Source: Streptomyces sp. P9-A2 (lineage in GTDB: Bacteria > Actinomycetota > Actinomycetes > Streptomycetales > Streptomycetaceae). Taken from it: a stretch of DNA of 64,000 nucleotides. Position 1 is the stretch's first letter. The number at the start of each line of letters is the position of its first letter. Positions 30,889 to 39,428 of this stretch are shown piece after piece. The notes under the pieces are model-generated. The model saw nothing but the letters and a program-made list of their open reading frames with translations, was not told where the DNA came from and searched no databases. A program made the position numbers and the translations under genes. The DNA is taken from NCBI RefSeq assembly GCF_036634175.1, contig NZ_JAZIFX010000001.1, positions 6,696,001 to 6,760,000 on the forward strand. Reading direction: 5' to 3'.

Positions 30889-32127
30889 GTGGGCTCGGGA
30901 GGGCTGGAGCTGCCCCCTGGTGGCGAGGGTCACGAGGGGAACTCCACGGACGTCCCGCCCGGTGCGGTGTCCTTGGCGCGGCCGATGGACGCGGGCTCGA
31001 TCGGGCCGGACCTGGACTGGGGCGTCGACGCCTGGCGCGAGGTGCGGACCCGTGCCCAGCGGGCCGGTCGCGCCTACATATGGCTGAACCTGGTCGAGCA
31101 GCGGCTGCGCTCGGTCGTGGCCGCCGTGCTGCGGCCCGTCTACGAGCCCGTCCACGGCGACGACTGGGTGATCGCCGCCGCCGGACCCGCCGGACAGGAG
31201 TGGGTGCAGCGCGCGGTCGCGGTGCGCGAGGTCAGCCGCCGCAAGGGCTATCTGCTCGACCCGGCCGACGACAACGTCCTCTCCTTCCTCACGCTTCCGC
31301 AGCTGCGCGAGCTGATGGTCCAGCACTGGCCCTGTTTCGAGCCGTACTTCGACGATCGCCGGGACGTCGAGCTCGCCCTGGACGAGCTCGAGGTGACCCG
31401 CAACGTCGTCTCCCGCAACCGGGCACTGTCCGAGGCGGTGCTGAACCAGGCCGAGCGGGCCTCCGCGCGGCTGCTGGAGATGCTCGGCGCGGACGGGGAC
31501 GTCCCGTCCGCCCGCCGGCTGCCCGTCGACGCGGTGGAGGACCTGGTCGGTGACCGGTACGCGGACGTGGTCGCCGTCCACCCCGACCGGGTGCGGCTGC
31601 TGCGCCAGTTCCCGGCCGAGGACATCTTCGGCGGTGCCCGCCGCCTGGACGCCATCGGCATAGGCCTCAACCTGCTGGTGCAGAACTTCTCAGGGCGCCG
31701 CCTGGTGCGGCTCGCCGAGGCCGGCTGCCGGGTGCGGCTGCTGTTCCTGAACCCGGCCTCCAGCGCGGTCAAGCGCCGCGAGCGCGAACTCGGTCTCAAA
31801 CGCGGGGAGCTGGGCCGCGCGGTCGAGATGAACATCCTCCACATGCGCCGGGTGCGCTCCCGGCTGCGCGACCCGGGTGCCTTCGAGATCCACGTGTACG
31901 ACGAAACGCCCCGCTGTACGGCGTACCTCGTCGACGGGGACGGCGCCGACGGCGTCGGCGTGGTGCAGAACCATCTGCGCCGGGCCCGGGGGATGGAGGC
32001 GCCGGTGCTGGTGCTGCGCAACGGCGACAAGGTGGTCAAACCGGGCGAGGTAGAGGAAGGCGGACTGTTTCCCACGTACCGTGAGGAGTTCGAGCAGATG
32101 TGGGTGGATTCGCGCCCGGTGTCGTGA
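30889..32127 (+). CDS. SAV2148-family HEPN-domain protein
   Basis: This 412-residue protein starts at GTG 30889 (a frame open from 30847 allows a longer form). The sequence GHEGNSTDVPPGAVSLARPM, then DAWREVRTRAQRAGRAYIWL, is as I recall for the Streptomyces SAV2148 family. The central helical HEPN region runs to about residue 190 and includes ALDELEVTRNVVSRNRALSE. The C-terminal part has RLVRLAEAGCRVRLLFLNP and EIHVYDETPRCTAYLVD, resembling the DUF5919/HKD-like half. HEPN domains are often RNases in defence or stress systems. Here the usual Rx(4-6)H His is not evident, so catalytic activity is doubtful. Precise function unknown. Confidence 0.75.
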   Translation: MGSGGLELPPGGEGHEGNSTDVPPGAVSLARPMDAGSIGPDLDWGVDAWREVRTRAQRAGRAYIWLNLVEQRLRSVVAAVLRPVYEPVHGDDWVIAAAGPAGQEWVQRAVAVREVSRRKGYLLDPADDNVLSFLTLPQLRELMVQHWPCFEPYFDDRRDVELALDELEVTRNVVSRNRALSEAVLNQAERASARLLEMLGADGDVPSARRLPVDAVEDLVGDRYADVVAVHPDRVRLLRQFPAEDIFGGARRLDAIGIGLNLLVQNFSGRRLVRLAEAGCRVRLLFLNPASSAVKRRERELGLKRGELGRAVEMNILHMRRVRSRLRDPGAFEIHVYDETPRCTAYLVDGDGADGVGVVQNHLRRARGMEAPVLVLRNGDKVVKPGEVEEGGLFPTYREEFEQMWVDSRPVS

Positions 32128-32228
32128 ACCGTCCGTGATCACGAACGGAACGCGACCCCCGGGTTGTCAGTGGTGCGTGCGAAGGTAGGAATCACTGGGG
32201 GAACGCACCGCACAGAAGGGGGCCACCC

Positions 32229-32321
32229 ATGGGCTGGCACCGGGAGTCACTGATCGGCTTCGGCCCGGAAGCGACGGGCACCGACCCGCGCGAGGCACGC
32301 ATCGTCACGGGAGCCGTGTGA
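32229..32321 (+). pseudogene. 30-codon relic of a DEDDh exonuclease N-terminus, overlapping the intact gene
   Basis: ATG 32229 to TGA 32319-32321 encodes MGWHRESLIGFGPEATGT, then DPREARIVTGAV and stop. The next gene begins with the homologous series GPLAAFDLETTGTDIETDRI. In the relic the metal-binding FDLET motif has become FGPEA, losing the first catalytic Asp. Its TGA overlaps the GTG/ATG of the intact gene. It looks like the degraded start of a second, tandem exonuclease copy. It could now act as a translational leader. Confidence 0.65.
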
Positions 32322-33124
32322 TGAGCTGGATCACCGGGCCCTTGGCGGCCTTCGACCTGGAGACCACGGGTACGGACATCGAGACCGACCGCATCGTCAC
32401 CGCGGCGGTCGTGCGACTGGAGCCGGACGGGGCCGTCTCGGAGGAGCGGACCTGGCTGCTCGATCCCGGGGTGGCGATACCCGAGCAGGCTTCGGCGATC
32501 CATGGCATCTCGACGGACCACGCCCGCGAGCACGGAGCCCCGCTGCCGTCCGCGGTCGAGGACATCGCGCAGGCCCTCACCGGGATCCTGCGCTCGGGGA
32601 CGCCTCTGGTCGTGATGAACGCGCGCTACGACCTGTCACTGCTGGACCGTGAGTGCCGGCGGTACGGGCTGGAGTCGGTCGCCGAGCGACTGGGCGGCGT
32701 GCCCTCGCCGGTCATCGACCCCCTGGTGCTCGACAAACACGTCGACACGTACCGAAAGGGGAAGCGCGCCCTGCACGCGTTGTGCGCGCACTACGGCGTG
32801 TCGCTCGACGACGCACACGATGCGAGGGCGGACGCGGTGGCCGCCGCCCGTGTGGTGCGACGCATGGGCGAGAAGTACCAGCGCATCGGGACGATGCCCT
32901 TGGCGGACCTGCACGAACTCCAGGTGCGCGCGGCGGCCGCGCAGTCGGCCTCCCTGCAGGCGTATCTGCGGCGGACCACGAACCCGACGGCAGTCGTCGA
33001 GCCGGCCTGGCCGGTCGTCCCGAGGAACCGGCAGCCCGGACCGGCCGAGGCACCCCGGGAGCGGGAGCCCGGCGGCCGGGCTGCTGCACCGCTGTCCAGG
33101 ACCGCACCCGGGCGAGCGACTTAA
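32321..33124 (+). CDS. DnaQ-like DEDDh 3'-5' exonuclease
   Basis: This 267-residue protein starts at ATG 32321, with GTG 32318 one codon earlier. Exo I is FDLETTGTDIETDR, Exo II reads VVMNARYDLSLLDREC, and Exo III is the HDARADAVAAARV motif with the His and Asp of DEDDh. It resembles the stand-alone epsilon-like exonucleases of actinobacteria. The tail past about residue 210 is Pro/Arg/Ala-rich and disordered. The stop codon TAA (33122-33124) lies in the first bases of a MITE-like repeat, so the present C-terminal end could have been set by the insertion. Confidence 0.88.
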   Translation: MSWITGPLAAFDLETTGTDIETDRIVTAAVVRLEPDGAVSEERTWLLDPGVAIPEQASAIHGISTDHAREHGAPLPSAVEDIAQALTGILRSGTPLVVMNARYDLSLLDRECRRYGLESVAERLGGVPSPVIDPLVLDKHVDTYRKGKRALHALCAHYGVSLDDAHDARADAVAAARVVRRMGEKYQRIGTMPLADLHELQVRAAAAQSASLQAYLRRTTNPTAVVEPAWPVVPRNRQPGPAEAPREREPGGRAAAPLSRTAPGRAT

Positions 33125-33426
33125 AGCCTGTCCGGTGGGTCATGCCAAAGACGCGGGGGCCGGTACGCGCTTCTCCGCCTCGCGACCGCGCGCACCGGCT
33201 CCCGCTCGCCCCGGCTGGACGGAAACCGTCAGTTAGGGCCTCACCCGCGATAGTGAGCGGGCTCCCGACGCCCTGCGGCTTCGCCTCCGGCGTTGTCGTC
33301 GGTCGCGATGGCTCCGCCATCACTCCCTCCTCCGCCTTGGAGGCGAAGCCGCATGACGCCGCTCGCTGATCCACTCCCCATCACGGGTGAGGTCGTTACC
33401 TCCGGCCCGGTCCGCCGGACGGGCCC
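33122..33426. mobile_element. Diverged MITE-like element, copy A
   Basis: The left end TAAAGCCTGTCCGGTGGGTC continues with ATGCCAAAGACGCG and matches the left end of the better-preserved element at 49938. The right end GGTCCGCCGGACGGGCC (33409-33425) is an imperfect inverted copy. The internal CGTTGTCGTC and CGCCCTGCGG words are shared by both elements. About 305 bp, no transposase ORF. It fills most of the convergent gap between the exonuclease gene and the APH-like gene. Confidence 0.6.
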
Positions 33427-33533
33427 CGGGGAGAGCGCGGAGCCGTCTTCGCCGGTGGCTTTCCCCATCGCGCGGTTCCGCGCACGGGCAGCTGCCTGCC
33501 GGCCGTACTCCGGATTCCGTGTTCCGGACCGGA

Positions 33534-34400
33534 TCAGAAGGGGTACCAGCGGACCGTCGGGTCGCCGTCGCGCAGGGAGGCCACGCGGCGCTCGAACTCG
33601 GCCAGGGCCTTCGGATTGCTCGGGGCGTGCTGGGCGACCCAGGCGCAGCTGGCCGTCTCCCGCGCGCCGCGCAGCACCGCGCAGCCCTCCCACTCGCGCA
33701 CGTCCCAGCCGTAGGTCTCGGTGAAGGACGTGTACGCCTGCGCCGGCAGCCCGTAGCGGTCGTGGGAGAGGGCCATGACCACCAGGTCGTGCTCGCGCAG
33801 ATCGGCGGAGAAGGTCTCCAGGTCGACCAGGACCGGCCCGTCCGGCCCGACGTGCACGTTCCGGGGCAGCGCGTCCCCGTGGATCGGGCCCCGTGGCAGG
33901 TGGGGTGTCAGGGCCGCGGCGGCCGCCGCGAAACCGTCCCGCCGCTCCCGCAGGTACGCCGCGTCCTCGGGGTCGATCACCCCGCCGGCGAGCCGCAGCC
34001 AGCGTTCCACACCGCCCAGCAGTTCGCGGGGCGGCAGCCCGAAGGCGGGATCGGGAAGGGCGTGGACCACCCGCAGCAGCGCGGCCAGGTCCCCGGGCCC
34101 GGCGGGCCGCACCGGGTCGGGCAGCCGGTGCCAGACCGTCACCGGGTGGCCGTCGACGAGCAGGGCCCGTGCCGCGGCCGCCCGCACCGCCGGCACGTCC
34201 TCCTCGGCGAGCCACAGCGCGATCGCCAGCTCCCGGCGGGCGCGCTCCAGCAGGCCGCTGTCGCGGCCGACCTTGACGACCAGGTCACCGGCGGCGAACA
34301 CCGCGTTCTCGCCCAGGGCGAGCAGCCGTGCCTCCCCGGCCGCGCGTCCCGGCAGCACGTCCGCCGCCGCCAGGACGTCCCGCGCCCGTGCCTCGTCCAT
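33534..34400 (-). CDS. Aminoglycoside phosphotransferase (APH) family protein
   Basis: This 288-residue protein has a normal APH-type catalytic loop, [13 protein letters not shown] (HGD at 174-176), and a metal motif [17 protein letters not shown]. The N-lobe reads [20 protein letters not shown] with an apparent ATP-site Lys. Unlike the gene at 19859, all key residues are intact, so it is a likely active small-molecule kinase. The substrate is unknown; this family is not always an antibiotic-resistance enzyme. It is divergent from the glycosyltransferase gene (189 bp). Confidence 0.85.
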   Translation of the reverse strand: MDEARARDVLAAADVLPGRAAGEARLLALGENAVFAAGDLVVKVGRDSGLLERARRELAIALWLAEEDVPAVRAAAARALLVDGHPVTVWHRLPDPVRPAGPGDLAALLRVVHALPDPAFGLPPRELLGGVERWLRLAGGVIDPEDAAYLRERRDGFAAAAAALTPHLPRGPIHGDALPRNVHVGPDGPVLVDLETFSADLREHDLVVMALSHDRYGLPAQAYTSFTETYGWDVREWEGCAVLRGARETASCAWVAQHAPSNPKALAEFERRVASLRDGDPTVRWYPF

Positions 34401-34556
34401 CCGCCCGCCTCCGTGACTGTGCCTGCGCCTGTGCTCATGTGTGCCGTCGGTCAGTCTCCCATTCGCACAGGTCGGCGGCGTGCGCGGTGCCCGCCGGCGG
34501 TGGGCCGGGGGCGGGGCGGCTGTCGTGGGGGACGTCGGCCATCCCCAATCGATTGC

Positions 34557-34575
34557 ACGAGACGTATCGTCTCGT
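34557..34575. promoter_or_regulatory. Perfect palindromic operator upstream of the glycosyltransferase gene
   Basis: ACGAGACG-TAT-CGTCTCGT has 8-bp perfect arms and ends 14 bases before the start codon. A second palindrome, CAATCGATTG (34546-34555), lies just upstream. The size and position suit a TetR- or MarR-type repressor that would block transcription start. No regulator gene is adjacent. Confidence 0.7.
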
Positions 34576-34589
34576 TTAGGGTTCGGGGT

Positions 34590-35792
34590 ATGACCAGCCC
34601 CGCGCACATCGCCATGTTCTCCATCGCCGCCCACGGCCACGTGAACCCGAGCCTCGAGGTGATCCGCGAGCTCGTGGCGCGCGGCCACCGGGTGACGTAC
34701 GCGATCCCTCCGGCCTTCGCGGACAAGGTCGCCGGGACCGGCGCCGAGGTGAAGCTCTGGAACTCCACCCTCCCCGGACCCGACGACGATCCGGAGGCCT
34801 GGGGCAGCACCCTGCTGGACAACGTCGAACCGTTCCTCGCCGACGCCGTCCAGGCTCTCCCGCAGCTGACGAAGGCGTACGAGGGAGACACCCCCGACCT
34901 GGTGCTGCACGACATCACCTCGTACCCGGCGCGCGTGCTCGGCCACCGCTGGGGCGTGCCCGTGGTCTCCCTCTCGCCGAACCTCGTCGCCTGGGAGGGC
35001 TACGAGAAGGAGATCGGCGAACCGATGTGGGAGGAGCCGCTCAGGACCGAGCGCGGCCGGGCCTACTACGCACGCTTCCACGCCTGGCTGGAGGAGAACG
35101 GGATCACCGAGCACCCCGACCCATTCGTGGGCCGCCCCGCCCGGTCCCTCGTCCTGATCCCCAAGGTGCTTCAGCCGAACGCGGACCGGGTCGACGAGAG
35201 CGCGCACACGTTCGTCGGCGCCTGCCAGGGCGACCGCGGTACGGAGGGGGAGTGGCAGCGGCCGGCCGGTGCGGAGCGGGTCGTCCTGGTGTCGCTCGGA
35301 TCGTCGTTCACCAAGCAGCCCGGCTTCTACCGGGAGTGCGTCAAGGCGTTCGGCGACCTGCCCGGGTGGCACCTGGTGCTCCAGATCGGCAAGCACGTCG
35401 ACCCCGCCGAGCTGGGCGACCTGCCGGCGAACGTCGAGGTGCGGTCCTGGGTGCCGCAGCTCGCGGTCCTGAAGCGGGCCGACCTGTTCGTCACCCACGC
35501 GGGCGCCGGTGGCAGCCAGGAGGGGCTGGCCACGGCCACGCCGATGATCGCCGTACCGCAGGCCGTGGACCAGTTCGGCAACGCGGACATGCTCCAGGCC
35601 CTCGGCGTCGCCCGGCACCTCCCGGCCGGGGAGGCCACCGCCGAGACCCTTCGCACGGCCGCCCTCGACCTCACCGGCGACCCCGAGGTCGCCCGCCGGC
35701 TGGACGGGATCCGGGCCGGAATGGCCGAGGAGGGCGGCACCCGCAGGGCGGCCGACCTCATCGAGGCGGAGCTGCCGCGGCGCGGCCGGTGA
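34590..35792 (+). CDS. Macrolide-type UDP-glycosyltransferase (OleD/MgtA-like)
   Basis: This 400-residue GT1 enzyme has the N-terminal acceptor domain motif [20 protein letters not shown] and the C-terminal UDP-sugar motif, whose landmarks are [20 protein letters not shown] and [14 protein letters not shown]. Such enzymes inactivate macrolides by glucosylation in Streptomyces. A resistance or detoxification role is inferred. The promoter has a strong palindrome, suggesting inducible expression. It is convergent with the MMPL gene and shares a terminator region with it. Confidence 0.9.
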   Translation: MTSPAHIAMFSIAAHGHVNPSLEVIRELVARGHRVTYAIPPAFADKVAGTGAEVKLWNSTLPGPDDDPEAWGSTLLDNVEPFLADAVQALPQLTKAYEGDTPDLVLHDITSYPARVLGHRWGVPVVSLSPNLVAWEGYEKEIGEPMWEEPLRTERGRAYYARFHAWLEENGITEHPDPFVGRPARSLVLIPKVLQPNADRVDESAHTFVGACQGDRGTEGEWQRPAGAERVVLVSLGSSFTKQPGFYRECVKAFGDLPGWHLVLQIGKHVDPAELGDLPANVEVRSWVPQLAVLKRADLFVTHAGAGGSQEGLATATPMIAVPQAVDQFGNADMLQALGVARHLPAGEATAETLRTAALDLTGDPEVARRLDGIRAGMAEEGGTRRAADLIEAELPRRGR

Positions 35793-35840
35793 GAACGTGA
35801 GGAGGGACACGGCTGAAATGCCGTGCCCCTCCTCGTTCTC
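35791..35840. terminator. Terminator after the glycosyltransferase gene
   Basis: GAGAACG...AGGAGGGACACGG pairs with CCGTGCCCCTCCTCGTTCTC, with a TG bulge, one mismatch and an 8-base loop. It overlaps the stop-codon region. Confidence 0.75.
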
Positions 35841-35842
35841 AC

Positions 35843-35864
35843 TGAGGCCGAGGCCTCGGCCTCA
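35843..35864. terminator. 22-bp perfect palindrome at the MMPL gene end
   Basis: A perfect palindrome of 22 bp (arms TGAGGCCGAGG and CCTCGGCCTCA) ends on the MMPL stop codon (35862-35864). It sits beside the glycosyltransferase terminator between convergent genes. As a hairpin with no loop it is more likely cruciform-forming DNA or part of a two-stage terminator. Confidence 0.55.
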
Positions 35865-38147
35865 GACCCGCACCCGCTCGCCCTCGTCCGCGTCGCGGCC
35901 CGAGCCCTGGTCCACGCCGCCCTTCGCCAACGGTGCCGGCCTGCCCGTGGCCTCGGGCGACTCGTCGTGCGTCAGGTCGGGCATCCGGTGCAGCCACTTC
36001 GGGAAGTACCAGTTGCGCTCGCCGAGCAGTGCCATCACCGCCGGGAGCAGCACGCCCCGGATGATCGTCGCGTCGATGAGCACCGCCGCCGCCAGGCCCA
36101 CCCCCATCTGCTTCATGGACTGCATGGACAGCGTCCCGAAGATCCCGAACACGGCGACCATGATGACCGCGGCGCTGGTGATGACACCGGCCGTGGTGAC
36201 CACACCGTGCTGGATCGCGTCCCGCGTCGTACGGCCCCGCAGGCGGGCCTCACGGATCCGGGAGACCACGAACACGTGGTAGTCCATCGACAGGCCGAAC
36301 AGGATGACGAAGAGGAACAGCGGCAGCCAGGTGACGATCGCGCCGACCCCCTCGGCGCCCACCAGCGACGCGCCCCAGCCGTGCTGGAAGACGGCCACCA
36401 GAATGCCGTAGGCCGCGCCCACCGACAGCAGGTTGAGCACGATCGAGGTGATCGCGATCGTCAGTGAGCGGAACGACAGCAGCATCAGCAGGAAGGCGAA
36501 GACCACCACGAAGACGAAGACCGGGACCACCGAGCCGACCAGTTGCTCGTTGAAGTCCTCGGAGCCCGCGACCTGCCCGGTGACCGGCGCCTCGAGGCCG
36601 TCCACCGTGCCCAGCGTGGCGGGCCGTACCTCGTCGCGCAGCGTGCGCAGGCTCTTGGCCGCCCTGTCCTGGTCGGAGCCACCCACCAGCGGCACGTACA
36701 CGAAGGCGATGTTCTGTTCCTCGTGCACCCTTGTCTCGACCGGGCCGCGTGAGGCGCCCGAACTCACCGCCTGCGCACGGAAGTCGGTCAGCGCGGCCCG
36801 TACCTGCGGGGAGTTGATGTCGTCCGCCCTGACGACCACCTCGGCCGGCTCCGCGCCGCCCGGGAACGCCTCGTTGACCCGGTTGTACGTCTGCACGATG
36901 GGCAACGAGTCCCCGAACTCCTGGTCCAGCGTGAGGTTCTGGGTCTTCATGCCGATCGCGGGAGCGGCCACAGCCAGCAGCGCGCCGGTCGCCACCGCGG
37001 CGGCGAGCAGCGGCCTGGCGAGGACGCGGCGCAGTACGGCCGTCCAGATCCGGCTGTCGTTGCCGCTCCCCGAGGTGCGTCGGCGCAGGAACGGCAGACG
37101 GCCCTTCTCGACCCGGTCGCCCAGCAGCGACATCAGCGCGGGCAGCACGGTCACGGAGCCCACCATGGCGACGGCCACGACCATCAGCGAGGCCAGGCCC
37201 ATCGCCTCGAACTCGGCGATCCCGGTGAACAGCATGCCCGCCATGGCCACACAGACCGTCACACCGGAGACGACGATCGCCCGGCCACTGGTCGCGGCGG
37301 CGATCCGCAGCGCCGTCTGCGCGTCGTGGCCGGCGGCCCGCTCCTCGCGCTCGCGACGCAGGTAGAACAGGCAGTAGTCGACGCCCACGGCCAGGCCGAC
37401 CAGCAGCATCACGGAGTTGGCGGTCTCACTCATCGGCTGCAGATGACTGACCAGGCCCATCAGGCCCATCGTCGCCATGATCGCGGTGATCGCCAGCGCC
37501 ACCGGCAGCAGCGCCGCCACCAGCGCGCCGAAGGCGATCAGCAGGATGCCGAGGGCCACCGGGACCGCCGAGTACTCGGCCTTCTTGAAGTCGTCGCCGA
37601 ACGCGTCGTCGAACGTCTTCATCATGCTGGCGCCGCCGATCTCCTCGATCCGCAGCGCGTCGTGGTCCTTCTGGACCTTCTCGACGGCCTTCAGCACCGG
37701 CTCGACCCGCTCGCCGGCGGTGTCGGAGTCGCCGCGCATGTCGAACTGGACCAGCGCGCTGCGCCCGTCCTTCGAGATCGTGTCGCTCTCGTACGGCGTG
37801 ATCACGTCCGTGACCTGACCGGTCCCCTCGACGGCCGTGACGACCGCGGTGACCGCGGCGTGGAACTCGTCGTCCGTGACCGACAGTCCATCGTCCCTGG
37901 CCTGCACCAGTACGGTCTCACTCGCCGGCTCCTCGATCCCGGCGTCCTCGACGATCCGGGCGGCGGTCTGCGTCTCTCCCTTGAGCTGGTCGCTGTTGGC
38001 GACGTCGACCCGGCCGGCCGCCGAACCGAGACCCATCGCCAGCACCACGAACAGCGTCCAGATGCCGACGGCCGCCCATCGGTGCCGGGCGCTCCAGCCA
38101 CCGGCACGGGCGGCGAAGCCCTTTACCCGCGAATCTCCGCTTCCCAT
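35862..38147 (-). CDS. MMPL-family (RND) transporter
   Basis: This 761-residue transporter, start ATG 38147, has two repeats. Each contains an N-terminal membrane helix, an extracytoplasmic domain and a bundle of five or six helices. Visible signatures are LLVGLAVGVDYCLFYLRRER (repeat 1), LFGLSMDYHVFVVSRIREAR (repeat 2) and AEYSAVPVALGILLIAFGAL. The GVDY and SMDYH motifs carry the proton-coupling Asp/Tyr. Such proteins export lipids, peptides or hydrophobic drugs. Substrate unknown. The neighbouring glycosyltransferase and APH genes suggest a toxic-compound context, but this is only inference. Confidence 0.9.
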   Translation of the reverse strand: MGSGDSRVKGFAARAGGWSARHRWAAVGIWTLFVVLAMGLGSAAGRVDVANSDQLKGETQTAARIVEDAGIEEPASETVLVQARDDGLSVTDDEFHAAVTAVVTAVEGTGQVTDVITPYESDTISKDGRSALVQFDMRGDSDTAGERVEPVLKAVEKVQKDHDALRIEEIGGASMMKTFDDAFGDDFKKAEYSAVPVALGILLIAFGALVAALLPVALAITAIMATMGLMGLVSHLQPMSETANSVMLLVGLAVGVDYCLFYLRREREERAAGHDAQTALRIAAATSGRAIVVSGVTVCVAMAGMLFTGIAEFEAMGLASLMVVAVAMVGSVTVLPALMSLLGDRVEKGRLPFLRRRTSGSGNDSRIWTAVLRRVLARPLLAAAVATGALLAVAAPAIGMKTQNLTLDQEFGDSLPIVQTYNRVNEAFPGGAEPAEVVVRADDINSPQVRAALTDFRAQAVSSGASRGPVETRVHEEQNIAFVYVPLVGGSDQDRAAKSLRTLRDEVRPATLGTVDGLEAPVTGQVAGSEDFNEQLVGSVVPVFVFVVVFAFLLMLLSFRSLTIAITSIVLNLLSVGAAYGILVAVFQHGWGASLVGAEGVGAIVTWLPLFLFVILFGLSMDYHVFVVSRIREARLRGRTTRDAIQHGVVTTAGVITSAAVIMVAVFGIFGTLSMQSMKQMGVGLAAAVLIDATIIRGVLLPAVMALLGERNWYFPKWLHRMPDLTHDESPEATGRPAPLAKGGVDQGSGRDADEGERVRV

Positions 38148-38450
38148 GACGGGCTCGCTCCCTCGTGCACGACAGCGACCTGTGCCGCCGCCTTCCATAA
38201 TCGAAGGTATGGGCCGGATAAGACCGTCTCGTCGTGCTGACCGGTGAAGCTCCGGGCGCGGAACTCATCCCCTCGGACCTCGTCCTCCTCCCCACTGGGG
38301 AGGAGGAGACCCCTACATCTACCGGGGGTTCCCCGGGTGCGTGATCAGGGTGCCGGCCGGCCCTCAGGAGGCCCGCGCTGCCGCACTCCGCGCGGACACG
38401 GCCGTCGTGCCCACCCCCTCGGGGCACGACGGCCGTCCTATCGTGTGCGG
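38148..38450. other. Divergent intergenic region with a 14-bp-stem hairpin
   Basis: No gene seen. A perfect inverted repeat CGGCCGTCGTGCCC / GGGCACGACGGCCG (38399-38435) ends 15 bases before the DUF1697 start. It would lie in that mRNA's leader and no clear Shine-Dalgarno sequence is seen. The MMPL promoter must also be here. Confidence 0.5.
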
Positions 38451-39020
38451 ATGGCGACGACATACGCGGCACTGCTGCGCGGCATCAACGTGGGCGGCGG
38501 CAGAAAGGTCCCCATGGCCGAACTGCGCACCCTGATGGAGGGCCTCGGCCATGATGCCGTGCGCACCCATCTCCAGAGCGGTCAGGCCGTGTTCACCACC
38601 GGGAGCGACAGGCCGGGTGGGGGGAGAGCGGACGAGGACACGCTGGCCGCCGAACTCGCCGCCGCCGTCGAGCGGCACTTCGGCTTCACCGTCGACGTGA
38701 TCGTGCGCGACCACGCCTATCTGCGGGCGATCGTCGACGACTGCCCGTTCCCGGCCGCCGAGTCGGCGCCCAAGCAACTCCACGTCACCTACTTCTCCAC
38801 CGCCGTCGACGCCGACCGCTTCGCGGACGTCGACCGGGCCGCCCATCTGCCCGAGGAGTTCCGCCTCGGCGACCGCGCCCTGTACCTGTACGCCCCGGAC
38901 GGCCTGGGCCGCTCCCGGCTCGCCGAGCGCCTGGCCGGGCCCCGGACCACCCGGGGCCTCATCGCCACCACACGCAACTGGAACACCGTCGTCAAGCTCG
39001 TGGAGCTCACCCGTGACTGA
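38451..39020 (+). CDS. DUF1697 family protein
   Basis: This 189-residue protein begins MATTYAALLRGINVGGGRKV, the diagnostic start of DUF1697. Later blocks are MAELRTLMEGLGHDAVRTHL, QSGQAVF and LPEEFRLGDRALYLYAPDG, ending RNWNTVVKLVELTRD. Soluble, function unknown in the family. Its stop overlaps the start of the next gene, so the two are likely co-translated. Confidence 0.9.
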   Translation: MATTYAALLRGINVGGGRKVPMAELRTLMEGLGHDAVRTHLQSGQAVFTTGSDRPGGGRADEDTLAAELAAAVERHFGFTVDVIVRDHAYLRAIVDDCPFPAAESAPKQLHVTYFSTAVDADRFADVDRAAHLPEEFRLGDRALYLYAPDGLGRSRLAERLAGPRTTRGLIATTRNWNTVVKLVELTRD

Positions 39021-39396
39021 CCCGTACACCGCCGCCGACGCCGCCATCGAGGCCGAACTGAAACTGCTGGACCCCGAGGTGCGCCGCTCGCCCCGACGCG
39101 TCGGGGCGCTGCTGCATCCGGAGTTCGTGGAGGTCGGCGCGTCCGGACGGGTCTGGGACCGCGACGCGATCACCGCGCTGCTCGTCGGCGAACACGCTTC
39201 GGGGGACCCCACCGGCACCGTCTCCCGGATGAAGGCCGTGCAGCTCGCGCCCGACACCGTCCATCTCACCTACGACACGGACCACAACGGCCGGCGCGCC
39301 CACCGCAGCTCCCTGTGGCGCCGTACCGGCGGGGACTGGCTGCTCTACTTCCATCAGGGGACGCCGTACGACTCGGACGCGGTGACCGGCGGCTGA
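39013..39396 (+). CDS. DUF4440/SnoaL-like small protein
   Basis: This 127-residue protein starts at GTG 39013 inside the end of the DUF1697 gene. The sequence AADAAIEAELKLLDPEVRRS, then LLHPEFVEVGASGRVWDRDA, and SSLWRRTGGDWLLYFHQGTP matches the NTF2-like DUF4440 fold, a cone-shaped binding or dehydratase pocket. Partner and ligand unknown. Confidence 0.85.
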   Translation: MTDPYTAADAAIEAELKLLDPEVRRSPRRVGALLHPEFVEVGASGRVWDRDAITALLVGEHASGDPTGTVSRMKAVQLAPDTVHLTYDTDHNGRRAHRSSLWRRTGGDWLLYFHQGTPYDSDAVTGG

Positions 39397-39401
39397 CACC
39401 C

Positions 39402-39428
39402 GCCGTGGGGGCCTCAGGCCCCCACGGC
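39402..39428. terminator. Bidirectional terminator between DUF4440-like and CbiX-like genes
   Basis: Perfect 13-bp arms GCCGTGGGGGCCT / AGGCCCCCACGGC around a single C. The CbiX stop (39414-39416) is in the hairpin. Confidence 0.8.

Noticed and set aside
30889..33124. A toxin-antitoxin or abortive-infection pair of the HEPN protein and the exonuclease.
   Set aside because: The genes are about 190 bp apart, the HEPN active site is not evident, and both resemble widely conserved Streptomyces chromosomal genes.
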